Numbered from the stretch's first letter, positions 12,421-23,015 are shown. The stretch is 64,000 nucleotides of DNA from Prorocentrum cordatum (GCA_963575745.1 CAUYUJ010003961.1:10001-74000), one strand, 5' to 3'. The notes: a model not told the origin generated them from the sequence alone. A program made the numbers and translations.

Positions 12421-13729
12421 AGGGGGGGTGCCGATGACGTCACGTTTCGCGCCGACGGCGTCTGGGAACACCTGGGAATGACCGAGGACGGGTAGCAGTA
12501 GCACGTAGGTGGCGATCTGCACTTCTGCGCTTTTGTACACCACAGTGCTTGCGTGCACCACAGCGCCTGCGTATACGACACCGCTTATGTAAACCACAGC
12601 AGAAGCGTGCAACACAACGCCAGTTTGTGTGTCTATGTGTGTGAGCGTGTGCGTGTGCGTGTGCGTGTGTGTGTGTGTCTGTGCGTCACAGTGCTTGCGA
12701 GCGCCACAGCGCCTATGTACATCATAGCGCTTGCGTGCGCCGCATCAACCGCGCGCAACACAGCACCAGTGTACACCACAGTGCCTGCGTGCACTACAGC
12801 GCATGCGTACACCACGGCACTTGCGTGCTCCGGAGCAACCGCGTGCAACAAAACATTTTTGTTGCATATAGAACGTTAGAAGGCATCTTTACGGCAAAAT
12901 GGAGCGCCAGTGGAATCTTCAGAAAACAATGGCTTCGTACGTCTAGGATTCGGAGAGGAAACCTTATGGAAAATGGAGCGCCGCTGGTATCTTCAAGTCC
13001 TCTCGACTCCTCTTGCATCAGCGTTAATCCTCCAATCAGCGTCCAAGAGGCTCCAGCAGAATTGGCCGTCCGAAAACCAGTGGATTGATTCAGTCGAGTA
13101 TTCTGCGGTTCGCGTTGAGATGCGCAAGTTCGCTGTAGCGGCTTACTGTAGCGCCGACCCGCACGATATGGGGGGAAACGCGATCGAGGAGGAGGAGGAA
13201 GAAAAGGAGGACAACGAGGTGGAGGTGGAGGAGAAAGGAGGAGGGAAGAACGTCGCAGTCTATATTCAGTACCTCCCTGTGGCGTGGGGTTCAATTGTCC
13301 GCAGCACATTCTCAGTTACATGCTCCTTGTACCTGTTTAGTGCACGCAGGCATGGTGTATACCAGCGCTGCGTTGCACGCGGATGCTGTGGTGTAGACGG
13401 GCGTTGTGTTGTGCACGGGCGCTGCGGTGCACGCAAGCATTGTGGTGTACATAGGCCATGTGTTGCACATGGTTGCTGCGGTGTACACATTCGCCGTGGT
13501 GTACACCGGCGCTTGGTGCACGCAAACATTGTGGTGTACATAGGCGCTGCGTTGCACACGGCTGTCGCGGTGTGGTTGCACGCGCGCGGTGGTGCACGCG
13601 AGCATTGTGGTGTACACTGGCGCTGTGGGGCAGATCGCCACCTACACGCTGGTTTCAGTTGGCCCCAGTCATCCTAGGCATTCCTGGACGCCGCTGGCGC
13701 GGAACGTGACGTCATCTGTGGGGGGGGCG
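12421..13729. mobile_element. Long-inverted-repeat (fold-back) element
   Basis: The two ends are inverted copies. GATGACGTCACGTTTCGCG at 12,433 faces its complement at about 13,700, and GTAGGTGGCGATCTG at 12,504 faces CAGATCGCCACCTAC near 13,632. Inside, 12,530-12,860 holds ~30-bp repeats of the GTACACCACAGCGCCTGCGTGC type. 13,325-13,630 holds the same family reversed. The arms are ~300-400 bp around an unrelated ~460-bp centre. No transposase is present. Confidence 0.7.
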
Positions 13730-13780
13730 GGCCGACGATCCCCGAAAGTAAAGAGAATTCCTGCGGTGCCGGAGCCACGC

Positions 13781-13862
13781 GGCGGGTGGAGGCGTTCCGA
13801 TAGACCCCCCTTGTCCCCCCCTGTGACGCTCATTATCGCCGAAAATACAGAAACGCGCTCGT
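13781..13862. repeat. Right part of a split dispersed repeat
   Basis: Continues the repeat broken at 12,211. GAGGCGTT, C-rich runs and CATTATCGCCGAAAATA then AGAAACGCGCTC match 61,219-61,300 in the same order. Confidence 0.65.
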
Positions 13863-13867
13863 GTGAG

Positions 13868-14437
13868 CGGCGAGCTGGGAAGTGCTTCGCGATCGAGGAC
13901 ATCAATGTGCACGGGGGCCCCGGGGACCACTTGGACCTTTTCGATTCGCGCCCCAGCGCCGCCGAGTTCACGGCGCACTGGACCGTTCAGGTCGCAACGA
14001 ACCTCGACGTGGAGGCAGAGGCGCGAGGGCGGCCGCGAGGGAAGTTCAGACCGGACGGCAAAGAGACCATGCAGTCAAAGCTGCAGGCAGCGGAGAATCG
14101 GCCTGCGTGGGGCGCGGGCGAGGATGAGAGGGCGTGCGCTGGCAATGGGGCGCTGGGCGGTTTTGCGCGGGAGGTGGGAGTTGACGAGGCGGGCGCGGTG
14201 GATGCGGCGTGGGCGGCGATTCGACAGCAGCCGTGGCTTCCCGCGCGCGATGACGAGGTGCCCGCGGTGGCCCAGTGCGACCGCATTCGCAGGTCGCCAT
14301 CGGCCCTGGTCTACAAGAATCTTTCTTGGAGGGGCACGCGCGGGACCGTGGGCCGCGGCCCGAGGGCGAGCTGGCTCTGGTTTCGGCGGCATCCAGCTTA
14401 CAGGCGCTCGGTTCGACAGGGGCAAAGCACAGCATGA
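13868..14437 (+). CDS. Coding-like region, unknown protein, no defined start
   Basis: The frame ending at the TGA at 14,435-14,437 is protein-like from about 13,880 (CFAIEDINVHGGPGDHLDLF) and has many G/C third positions. It follows directly on the dispersed repeat ending at 13,862. The coding-like 11.16-12.09 kb stretch ends where the same repeat begins, so the two could be exons around a repeat-filled intron. No domain recognised. The minus strand is also open over part of this interval. Confidence 0.35.
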   Translation, partial: RRAGKCFAIEDINVHGGPGDHLDLFDSRPSAAEFTAHWTVQVATNLDVEAEARGRPRGKFRPDGKETMQSKLQAAENRPAWGAGEDERACAGNGALGGFAREVGVDEAGAVDAAWAAIRQQPWLPARDDEVPAVAQCDRIRRSPSALVYKNLSWRGTRGTVGRGPRASWLWFRRHPAYRRSVRQGQSTA

Positions 14438-14499
14438 CGAAAAGTGGGCTTTGGGGCCCGTTGGCGTCGGAGAGGCTAATTACATGGGCTGCGTAGTTT

Positions 14500-15760
14500 G
14501 TGAATGCGTGGGTCACGATGCGCTCTGGCGGCGCCTCGCGCGGCCCGCCGCCTTTGGCGTCGTCCGCGATCGCGGCGGCGATGGGCCGCGCAGTAGGATG
14601 CCCGCGGGCGGCGACGGTGGCATCCGTGGGCGCGGCAGCGGCGCGCGCCAGGGCGAAGTACCCCGCCGTGCTTTTGTTCCAACCCGCGTGGACGACCTCA
14701 GCGGCTGGCGAGGGCGGTCGCGATCTGGGTGGCCGTTGCGCATTGGGGCCTGATGCCTGTGATGCGGTAGCGCTGAGACTGGCCAGCGCGGCAGTGGCGC
14801 CTCGCAGCTCAACAGTGACGGCGCCGGCAGTTGCCGTGCCACGCCTCGCCCGAATGGCCGCGCCCATTTCGCCCGCGACGGCGATGATGGCGCTTGGGCG
14901 ATGGGCGGCGGCGCGCGCGTCCGTGAGGGAGGTGTTCGCACCCTTATACCAGATCATGAAAACCCAGCGTTAGGCCTGTTGTGGCGCGCACCATTGATGG
15001 AGGCGGCGCCCGAGAACTGCGGCGTGAAGTGCGCGGGGGGGTCTCGGCCACTGCAACGGCATCGGCTCTGTGGAGGATCGTTTGAATCGAGGCGACGGCC
15101 AGGCACGACATCAACTCTGTTTTGGCGAAAGGTACCTAGCCTCGTTGGCTTCGAACTGGTAGAGTGCGCCGTCGACGTGAGACGGCGTTGCCTTGGTGGC
15201 TTCGGGAGCGCGGCGCAGGACGGGGACGGCCATTTCCGCGCCAGGATCGTCGGTGTTGCTTCGGGCCGAGAGCGACGATGGCGAGGGGGGCGTCTTGTCG
15301 GCGACCCTGCGAGAGCAGCCGCTCGCCGTCATCTCGGCCGCTCAGCGAGATGCTGGTTATGAAGGCGTCGTCTGCTGCGTTTCGCGATGGATGCGCACTG
15401 GTTCAAGGCCGATTGGCGGGTAGCCGCGCGCCGGTGGCGGCTGTCGGTCCAGCTGATATTGTGTTCGCCGCGCACGCGCTGCAGGCTGATCTTGGGCTGC
15501 TTGATGTCCTGCTCTTTGGTGAGAGCGACCGTGGCGAGCTCGTCAGGGACCTCGTTGGCGAGCTCGTCGTGGGCGCGAGGGGCGCGGTCTGCACGTCCAT
15601 CGCGGGGGGCGGCGATGCGCGCGTCCTTCCAGGAAAACTGCAGCGTTTGTTCGGCGGCGCGTGGGCTCCGCGACGCGTCGGCGCGGGCCTTTTGCCACAT
15701 CGCGCGGCGCGAAGGTTTGTGCCAGTTGGGTTTGCACCAACGGCATAGATCCTTAGATTG
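14500..15760 (-). pseudogene. Coding-like relic on the minus strand
   Basis: Reading down from 15,760 there is a Cys/His-containing start (CRWCKPNWHKP) and then a charged, helix-like run (DELANEVPDELATVALTKEQD) until a stop near 15,329. Protein-like text resumes in other frames at 15,332-15,111 (VDGALYQFEANEARYLSP) and 14,957-14,510. Frame changes suggest decay. A short zinc-binding start would suit a retroelement ORF1, but this is inference. The plus strand is also open in places. Confidence 0.28.
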
Positions 15761-15845
15761 GCCGTGTGAACTTGAGGAGGGCCCCATGCAGGTTGGCATC
15801 CTCTGGCTGCGTGCGCTCCCCAGGGTGCCGGAGCACACTCTGGAG

Positions 15846-16080
15846 ACATATACACATATATATATATATATACAAGACTGCACTGGCGCTGCGCGCCATG
15901 CACCTTGGTCCTTGAGTTTCGCAAGCTAGCGGAGTGCGTGCGTGCGTACATGCGCGCGCATCTGCGCCCATACGTACACGTTGCATTTGTGAATATGATT
16001 GTACGCGTGCAAGGGTATGTACATGTATGCGCAAATCGTTTGCGCAGCCCTGGGCGCGCATGCACATGCGCATCTCGGCA
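15846..16080. repeat. (TA)n and alternating purine-pyrimidine stretch
   Basis: A (TA)n run at 15,855-15,875 is followed, after an ordinary stretch, by a segment at ~15,930-16,080 rich in GTGCGTGCG, TGCGCGCGCATCTGCGC and GTACATGTATGCGC steps. Such alternation favours Z-DNA. No gene called. Confidence 0.6.
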
Positions 16081-16383
16081 GGTCTGCAAGAATGTCTCAG
16101 GCGAAGAAAGCGGGAACACTATGGAGCAATGCACTTCCGCAGTCGGAGTTGCGAGGAAATCCAAAGCGAAGCGGGTTCGACTATTGCTTCTTCCTCATAT
16201 TTTTCCCCTTGCTTCGTTTGCTAGCTGGGTGGTAATCGTTACTTCTCCTCCGCGTTCCTTGATCTGCTCTTCGTTCTATTTGTCCTCGTATTCTTCTGTG
16301 CCCGTTTCATTTCCCCCCTTCCTCCTGCTTCTTCTCCTGTTTCCCCTCCTCAGTCCTGTGCCGATTGAGCTGAACCGGAAGAG

Positions 16384-16500
16384 CTGAAGAGGATGAGGAG
16401 AAGGAGGAGGAGGAGGAGGAGGAGGAGGAGGAGGAAGACGAGGAAGAGGATGGGGACGACGACAACGACGACGACGAAGAAGGCGACGACAGAGAGAGGG
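16384..16500. repeat. GGA/GAC trinucleotide repeat
   Basis: (GGA)n then (GAC)n triplets. Low complexity only. Confidence 0.8.
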
Positions 16501-16523
16501 GATAATGAGAGGGGGGGGCCGCT

Positions 16524-17090
16524 GTGTTGGGATCTCGCGGCACGCCTCTCGTGGGCCTCTGGGAGGCAGTGTTGAAGCCTCTTGGGGGCTGTTCGTGGGC
16601 CTCTTGGGATCTTTTTGGGGCCTCTTGGGGACCTCTTGGATGCTCCTTGGGACCTCTGGGGTGCCTCTTGGGCCCTCTGGGGGCCTCTGGGGGCCCGCTC
16701 GCGGCGGAAAACTTACGTTTTGAATTTTTGGGCGCCTCTTGGGCCTCTCTTGGGGCCGTCTTGGTGCACTCTTGGGCCGCCTTGGGCGCCTCTTGGGCGG
16801 TCTTGGAGCCCTCCTGGACCGTGTTGGGGCCTTTTTGGGGGGGCCTCTTGGGCAGTACTGGGGCGATCTAGGGAGCCTCTTGGGCCGCGTTGGAGCGTGG
16901 AGAAGCGGAAAAAGCGAGAAGGCCAAAAACATAGAAAAACACACAGGAACATCAACCATTTTAGCCTCTCGGGGCTCTCTTGGGAGGCCTCTTGGGGGTC
17001 TCTTGGGGCGTCTTGGAGGCCTCTTGGGCAGTCTTGGGCCCATATTGGGCGTTTTGGGCCGATCTTTGGGTGTCTCGGGGCCCTCTTTGG
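16524..17090. repeat. CTTGGG-rich short satellite, block 1
   Basis: Degenerate units of ~12-24 bp built on GGGCCTCTTGGG and GCCGTCTTGGGC. An A-rich spacer at 16,911-16,977 lies in the block. Related blocks at 18.1, 20.6 and 52.1 kb have a similar spacer. Frames read as repeating W-G-x-L-G peptides and are not genes. Just downstream, 17,133-17,217 is a short possible exon after TCGGACTCGCAG. Confidence 0.75.
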
Positions 17091-17270
17091 CCGTCGTGGG
17101 GGCTTCTTTTTTCGCGTCGGACTCGCAGGACAGACCTGCCTGGGTGGTCCAGGAGGACCGGAGATCCACGGAAGCACTCTGCAGGAACGCCCCAGAGGCT
17201 CGGGGAGGCCGAAGTTCGTTTGGGGGGGGGGGGGGGCACCGTGTGCCGCTTTTCCGGGGTCCCCGGCCCT

Positions 17271-17273
17271 GTG

Positions 17274-17350
<77 letters not shown>

Positions 17351-17720
17351 TGAGAGAGAGAGAGATAATGACAGAGAGCGAGAGAGAGATAATGAGAGAG
17401 AGAGATAAACAAAGACAACAAGTGGGATAAAGGAAGGGACAGAGAGAGAGAGAGAGAGCTATATCAACCAACGAGAAGCAATACATATATAGAGAGAGAG
17501 AGAAACAAACAAACACATATATATATATATATACATAGAGGGATATATATATATAGAGAGAGAGACATAGAGAGAGGGAGAACGAGAGTGCGAGAGAGAG
17601 AGAGAACAAAACAAGATAGTGAACCGTATACATGCACATTTATATAGGTTGAACCACAGAGACACACACCAAACATACCAACACAACAAACAGAGAGAGA
17701 GAGAACACAAAAGGAGAGAG
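17271..17720. repeat. (TA)n/(GA)n microsatellite complex
   Basis: (TA)n at 17,272-17,288 leads into long (GA)n, interspersed with GACA and further TATATA runs. Poly-Ser/Leu frames on the minus strand are artefacts. Confidence 0.9.
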
Positions 17721-17729
17721 ACAGGGGAG

Positions 17730-18061
17730 GACACGTAGTTGGATGAGGAACGTCGGAGGGAGATGGATGATGAACTGTGGCGTTATGGTTTGGGGGCCGC
17801 TGCGAACTATTAGAAGTTTCATGGGTTTTGCCCAGCCGAGAACTTTGAAATGCGGCCGAAGTCGAGTTACCGGAAAACTCCTTGACGCATCGCTTTCGAT
17901 GCGCAAGGTCAGCTTCTTCTCAACGGTGGTTCACTGGCTCGCGCCGCACTGCCGACCCTTGGGGAGCCTAGGATGCCACCCTCCCAGCAGGCGTTGCAAC
18001 AGAAGCGTGTTGGCGGCGTGCGTCCATGTGGGAAGCCCCACGCCGCATTCAGAACGGACCC
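17730..18061. other. No gene recognised
   Basis: Ordinary mixed sequence between two repeat blocks. I see no splice sites or coding bias that would support a call. Confidence 0.4.
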
Positions 18062-18480
18062 TGCGGGGGGTCCTTTGGGAGCCGTTTAAGGGGGCCTCGT
18101 ATGTACCTCTTGGGGGCTTCTCGGGCCTTGCTGGGACTTTCTTGTGGCCCCGTTGGCAGTTGCGGGGGCCCTCTTGGGGCACAGGGCTCGACATGTCAGT
18201 TCCAGCTTCCCCTCTTGGGCCTCTCCTCGGGCCCCCTTGGGTCGTCTTGGGCGCCTCGGGAGCCGCCTTGGGGCCTTCTTGGCCCGTCTGGGGGACCCTG
18301 GGGAGCCTTGCTGGCCATCTGGGGGCGGTCTCGGGGTCTTGGAGGCCTTCGTGAAGGCTGTGAAGACACAAAACACAAACATGTCAGAAAAGGTAAGTTT
18401 CTCGAGCTGAACGATGGTTGGCTCTTGGGGCCCTGATGGGAGTTCTTTGGGATCGCTGTCGGGGCGTCTTGGGGGCCTCG
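18062..18480. repeat. CTTGGG-rich short satellite, block 2
   Basis: Same family as block 1. It has an A-rich spacer at ~18,360-18,432 (ACACAAAACACAAACATGTC) followed by TGGCTCTTGGGGCC. Confidence 0.75.
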
Positions 18481-18530
18481 CCTGTGGCGTTGTCCTTCCG
18501 CCCGCTCGAGGACGTGGGTTTCGCATGCCT

Positions 18531-18715
18531 CCTCCTCCTCCTCCTCCTCCTCCTCCTCCTCCTCCTCCTCCTCCTCCTACTCCCTTTTCTCCTCCCTCTT
18601 CTCCTAGCCTTCCCCTTCGCCTTCTTCGTCGTCGTCGTCCTCCTCCTCCTCCTCCTCCTCCTCCTCCTCCTCCTCCTCCTCCTCCTCCTCCTCCCCCTCC
18701 GCCTCCTCTTCTCCC
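18531..18715. repeat. (CTC)n microsatellite
   Basis: Two (CTC)n runs flank a short unique stretch at ~18,580-18,640. All frames are open through low complexity. Confidence 0.9.
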
Positions 18716-18983
18716 TCCTTGTCTCCACCTCGTCCTCATTTCCATCCTCTCACACCTCGTCCTCCCTTCCTCCCTCCCCCCCCCGTCCTCGTCGTCCTCG
18801 CCGCTGCCGCCCCCGTCCTCGCTCCACCCCCCGTCCCCGTCCCCGGGCTCGCCCCCGGCCGCCCCGCCCCGTCGCCGCGCTCGTGCTCCCCCGTCCGCCC
18901 CCCTCTCCCCCCGACGCTCCCTCCGCCCGCCCCCGACCTCCCAGCCGCCCAGCGCCCGGGCGCGCCGCCGGCGCGCCCCGCGC

Positions 18984-19136
18984 ATGGCCGCGGCAGAGCC
19001 AGAGGCGCGCTACGGGCGCCCGTGCAGCGTCGCTGGCGGCCCCGCCCTGGCGAAGACCAGCCGGGCCGGCCGCGGCAGCGGCGGGGAGCACTGCGGCCTC
19101 CAGAGGGGCAGACCCGGAGAGATCCTGGCGCGGCAG
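18984..19136 (+). CDS. Candidate exon starting at an ATG
   Basis: From the ATG at 18,984 (start MAAAEPEARYGRPCSV) 51 codons have almost only G or C third positions, the bias seen in the better exons of this window. The right end is uncertain. No canonical donor is obvious near 19,136, though dinoflagellates also use GC and GA donors. No family recognised. The exon at 19,430 could follow it. Confidence 0.3.
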
Positions 19137-19304
19137 TTGTTTCTCGCAGCGGGCGTTGTCGCCCCGCGTCGGGCCCCGCGGGACCCTCGCAGATCGATGC
19201 GGCTCGAGAAGTGGCGCGGGAAGGTGGGGTCCAGGGCTCGGGTCGCGATTTTTCGCGGTGTTCCATGTGTTGTTGCAGCGTCGGATCTCGGGGGAAGTTG
19301 CTGA

Positions 19305-19429
19305 TGCCGCTGCGCTTGTCTTGGGGAGCCTCCGTCGCCACGGCAGGGTTCGCCTCGAAAGCCATGGCCAGAGCGAGCCACGAAGGGGGCCCAGGGAGTA
19401 GAGGCACGGGTGCCTGCCTGCCTCCCCAG
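19305..19429 (+). repeat. Repeated intron 3' end
   Basis: About 125 bp ending in a CCCCAG splice acceptor. It matches 61,356-61,480 in order and orientation (CCTCCGTCGCCACGG, TTCGCCTCGAAA, GGCCAGAGCG, and a final CTCCCCAG). Confidence 0.55.
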
Positions 19430-19486
19430 GCTTCGGGGACGCGGCGGGCGGCGGAGCGCTCTGGCTCGCGGAGCTGGGCGGCTGCC
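19430..19486 (+). CDS. Candidate short exon
   Basis: Follows CTCCCCAG and ends before GTGCGC, which is like the GTGCGA donors at 23,151 and 61,827. It has two leading bases, then 18 codons (start FGDAAGGGALWLAELGG) with only G/C third positions bar one, then one trailing base. Confidence 0.35.
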
Positions 19487-19509
19487 GTGCGCTGAGGGGA
19501 GGCGGGTGG

Positions 19510-19725
19510 AGGGTTTCTCCTCCTCCTCCTCCTCCCTCCTCCTCCTCCCTCCTCCTCCTCCCTCCTCCTCCTCCTCCCTCCCTCCCTCCTCCCTCCCTCC
19601 CTCCCTCCCTCCCTCCCTCTCCTCCTCCTCCTCCTCCTCCCTCCTCCTCCTCCTCCTTCTCCTCCTCCTCCTCCTCCTCCTCTCCTCCTCCTCCTCCTCC
19701 TCCTCCTCCTCCTCCTCCTCGGGTC
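19510..19725. repeat. (CCT)n and (CCCT)n microsatellite
   Basis: Pure pyrimidine CCT tracts with CCTCCCTCCC interruptions over ~215 bp. It probably sits in the intron between the flanking exons. Confidence 0.9.
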
Positions 19726-19796
19726 GCCTACGGCCCCGGGGGAACCCGTGCAGAGGCCGGTGCCTGTCCGCGCGCGGGCACCGCGACCGTGCCGGC

Positions 19797-20279
19797 CTTG
19801 CCTGCGTCAGCCGCGGCAGCACCGAGCTGGAGGAGCTGCTGGGCGACCTCCGCCGCGCCGGCTCCCCGGAGGGGCTGCCCTCGCTGCCCTCGCCGAGGCC
19901 GGCCTCGGTGTGCGGCGGCAGGCGCCCGCCGCCGCTGCTGGCCAACTCCTTGCTGAGCGCGCGCGCCAACACGCGCGCGGAGGAGCTCGACCGCATCCTC
20001 GAGGGGCCCGGGCGCGGCGATTCGAGGGCCGCCGAGGGCAGGGGGTCCCCCGGGAGCGCGGGCTCCGTCAGGGGCCCCCCCGGGCCGGGGGCCCCGTTCG
20101 ACAGCGCGGCGCGCTTCCAGAACCTCGAGCTCGACATAGACGCGGCGCTGCTCGGGCAGGTCGCGCGCCTCGCGCCGGGGGACGACGCGGCCGGCGAGCT
20201 GTGGGCGGGCCAGCAGCGCCTGTTCCTCGTGCCGATGCCCGCGCACCCGGCGGAGGTCGTGCTGACGCTCGCCCGCGAG
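19797..20279 (+). CDS. Strong candidate exon, unknown protein
   Basis: About 160 codons in one frame with nearly every third position G or C. Composition is protein-like, for example STELEELLGDLRRAG, TRAEELDRILEGPG, FQNLELDIDAALLGQVARLA and GELWAGQQRLFLVPMPAHP. Acidic helices and loops alternate. I recognise no domain. The left boundary is uncertain (acceptor CGTCAG or GGCAG near 19,800-19,815). The right boundary is probably CGCGAG|GATCGC, a GA-type donor known from dinoflagellates, 12 bp before a copy of an interspersed repeat. Confidence 0.5.
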
Positions 20280-20291
20280 GATCGCCGAGAA

Positions 20292-20437
20292 TCAGGAGGG
20301 GCAAAAACACACAGACACAATGAATCGTCGATTCCCAGGAAGATATGCGAAGATATTGGAAGTGGGGGGAGACGAAAATCCAAAACATATGGAAAAAGAT
20401 AGGGAATCCTAGGATTTGTGTGTATTTATTGAATCGC
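20292..20437 (+). repeat. Interspersed repeat R1, copy 1
   Basis: Starts TCAGGAGG, continues with ACACACAGACACAAT, AATCGTCGATTCCCAG and ATATGG repeats, and ends TTTGTGTGTATTTATT. Other copies are at 29,132-29,280 and 62,160-62,286 with 63,517-63,543. All three have the same orientation and lie next to or inside predicted introns. Confidence 0.75.
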
Positions 20438-20599
20438 TTCGCTCATTCCGCGGGCCCATATTGCGTGCCGTTGTCGATTGGCAGAGCGGTCTTTCGCGGT
20501 GCGGAGCTGCAGGGGCGGCGGTTGTTGTTATCAGGCTTTGCGTTCGGCATGTGAGGTTTCTTGGTGGCCGCTGGGGGAGTCTTGAACGCGTCACGGGCC

Positions 20600-21480
20600 G
20601 TCAGGAAGCGTTTTGCCTATGGGGACTCTTTCGGGAGGCCTCTCGGTGGCCTCTCTGGGGACTCTTAAATTCTGCAACGCGTCGGGTCGTTGGCACTTGC
20701 GCGCTCGGGGGGGGGCACTTTGGGGGCCTCCTGGGACCGGTTGGGGGCCTCCTGAGAGCCTGCTGGTTGGGGGCCTCTTGGGGCCTCTTAGGGGCCTCTC
20801 GGGAACTCCTGGGGGCTTCTTAGGGCCGAGGGCTCGAACTGTTGTTTCGTGTTCCCCCCCCCTGGGGCCTCTTTTGGGCCGTCTTGGAGGCCTCTTGGGC
20901 CGTCTTGGGGCCCCCTTGGGGGCCCCTCGGGCCCTCTTGGGTCGATCTCGGGTGCCTCTTGGGCCGTCTTGGGGTGTCGGGAAGCCGAAAAGATGGCAAC
21001 GCCCAAATCTGTCCAAAGCCCGAGGAACAAAAGCACTGATGGTTGCCTATTGGGGCCCTCTTGAGAGTGCTCTTGGAGGCCTCTTGGGCCGTCTGGGGGC
21101 CATCTTGGGCGTCTTGGAGCGATCTTGTGGCATCTCGGAGCTCTCTTGGATCATCTTGAGGCCGTCTTGGGCGCCTCCTGGGCCGTCTGGGGGGCCTCCG
21201 GCATCTCTGACGGGCACTCGCCGGGGCCTTGCTGGGGACTTGCCGGGACCTTGGCGGGGTATTTGTCGCGTCGGGGTCTCCAGGGGTCGCCTCGCGCGCG
21301 CGAACTTGTTATATTTAATCGCTTCGCTCATTCCGCCGGCCCTGGAGCCCTCTTTAGGGCCTCTTGGGGTCCTCTTGGGGACCTCTTGGGAGTCTCTTGG
21401 GGCTCCTTGGCGGCGTCTTGGGGGCCCCCAGGGCCTCTTGGGGGTCTCTTGTGGGCCTCTTGGGGCGGGAGGGGGGGTAG
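20600..21480. repeat. CTTGGG-rich short satellite, block 3
   Basis: Longest block of the family, with an A-rich spacer at ~20,986-21,052. A TTTAATCGCTTCGCTCATTC segment at 21,313-21,335 is also found at 20,429-20,450 (TTATTGAATCGCTTCGCTC), just after R1 copy 1. Confidence 0.75.
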
Positions 21481-21639
21481 TCGATTGCGGCTCCCCCTCG
21501 GAGGCCACGATCCTCGTGAGGTGTGTCGAAAAATTGCCCGGTCCGGGGACTCCTCCCGGACTTTGCCCGGGTTTTTTTTTCGCCCGGGGACCCCCAGGGG
21601 CCGCTCCGCGCGCGCGAATTAGAAATATTGTTAACCACG

Positions 21640-21731
21640 AGATCTTTGAACGCCTCTGGCCCGTTGGGCCGGCGAGTTGTTAGCTTGTTACCGGGGATCT
21701 TAGCACGCCTCTGGCCCGTTGGGCCGGCGAA
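21640..21731. repeat. Two-copy ~57-bp tandem repeat
   Basis: ACGCCTCTGGCCCGTTGGGC followed by CGGCGA occurs twice, at about 21,650 and 21,707, each preceded by GATCTT. Confidence 0.7.
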
Positions 21732-21780
21732 TTTGCGTGTCCCTGGGCCCCTTCAGTGAAGGAATTGCGTGTCCTTTCCC

Positions 21781-21977
21781 AGGCCTAGAGGTTGACACCA
21801 ACACCAAGATCAGCGGTGTGCCTCCACCGAGGGAAGACGATCCCGATGTCGGTGATGGTGGTAATATTCTGGCTTCCAAGGTGACCGAAATATTACCACC
21901 AATACCGAAATCTAGGATCATCTTCCCCCTGTGGAGGAAAACCCCCTGTGTTGGTGTTGGTGCCCGTTTCCAGGCCT
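21781..21977. mobile_element. Fold-back element with arms along its whole length
   Basis: AGGCCTAGAGGTTGACACCA at the left faces TGTTGGTGTTGGTGCCCG...CAGGCCT at the right. The complementarity runs to the centre (GGTGGTAATATT against AATATTACCACC). Arms are ~95 bp with mismatches. This is the form of a MITE-like hairpin element. It has no coding capacity. Confidence 0.7.
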
Positions 21978-22134
21978 CCAAGTCCTGAGTTTTCTGTAGC
22001 AGCTGCTGGGGCTCCCAGGCCCACAACGGGCCCGGGGGCCGCCAGGCAACGGCCCAGGTCAGTCCCGGGGGGGAGGGCACGAGGGCCCCATCAGTCCTTG
22101 AGGGCCTGTCGACGTTTCGCCAATCGCTTTGTGG

Positions 22135-22240
22135 GGATCGAGCCAGACAGGTCCAGGTAGGTGCAGATAAGTCGAGGTCAATCCAGGTAAGCCCAGGCAC
22201 ATCGAGATTAACCCGGGTACATCCAGGTAAATCCAGAGAT
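22135..22240. repeat. Short CCAGGTAAG-type tandem repeat
   Basis: About eight degenerate 12-15-bp units such as TCCAGGTAAGCCCAGG and CCGGGTACATCCAGG. Each contains a splice-donor-like CAGGTA, which could confuse gene models. Confidence 0.6.
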
Positions 22241-22328
22241 CTTCAGGGAAAGCGGGAGCAATTCGCGGCCGCTCCAGCGCGAGGCGAAGGACGGCAGAAG
22301 GCGCTAAGCCTTCTAGTGAACGGCTCAG

Positions 22329-22690
22329 GGCCCGTGTCCTTCGTGCCCTGAGGAGGGCGGCCCGCTGTCCATGTTCGCGTCGCTGCGCCCGTGGCCGCGC
22401 CCCACGCCCAAGATCCACGACCTGGAGGCCGACCTCGACGGCCGCGGAGGGGCGCGCCTGGTCCACGTGCACGGCGGCGGCGAGTCGAGCGGCGGCGAGC
22501 GGCCCGAGTCCCTGCACGTGTGCGTGGCGGCGGGGGGCGACCGTGGGCTGGCCTCTCACGACCACCGTCACTTACGGAGCATGTGCTCGTTGCGTGCTAC
22601 CCCGCCCCGAACGGAGCCTCGGTGTCGGTGTTGGAGGTCGCCGCGGCGATCGCGGCGGCCACGAGTCGGGGCAGGGTTCCTGTCGAGGAG
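22329..22690 (+). CDS. Coding-like block with one frame change
   Basis: After GGCTCAG a frame with an ATG at 22,371 (MFASLRPWPRPTPKIHDLEA) has almost exclusively G/C third positions for ~70 codons. It reaches a GGCGACC|GTGGGC possible donor at 22,543. From ~22,580 another frame is protein-like (EHVLVACYPAPNGASVSVLE) to ~22,690. Either a very short intron or an indel separates them. The phases do not match any split I tried. Product unknown. Confidence 0.4.
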
Positions 22691-23015
22691 TGGCGTGTCC
22701 CTTCTCAGCCCCCCCCTCGCTCTGCGCTGTAGACGTGGCTGACAATCAGCAATCTAGCGGCAGAGGGTTGTCAATGCATGTCCAACATGGGCACTCACGT
22801 CTTTGGTGTGAGAGGGGTTGGTGAAGTATCACGCAACCAGGCGCAGTTGTCTGCCGTATGGTAGGGCTTTTGTGGGCGTGGTCGGCGCCTCGAACAGCAA
22901 AGCACTGCCACTCGCCAGCCGCCCCTGGATTAGAGCGGTGGTGGTCAAGGTTGGCCCACCAGGCGATGCCGCCCGCTCGACCTTCCGGCTGCAGTGCGCA
23001 TTCACCCGTGCGCAG

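Noticed and set aside
16276-17639. Minus-strand frames of 300-380 codons
   Set aside because: They cover (GA)n and the CTTGGG satellite. The peptides are poly-Ser/Leu and Pro/Arg repeats.
19010-20383. 457-codon minus-strand frame opposite the 19.8-20.3 kb exon
   Set aside because: It runs through the (CCT)n tract. The plus strand has the stronger third-position bias and protein-like text.
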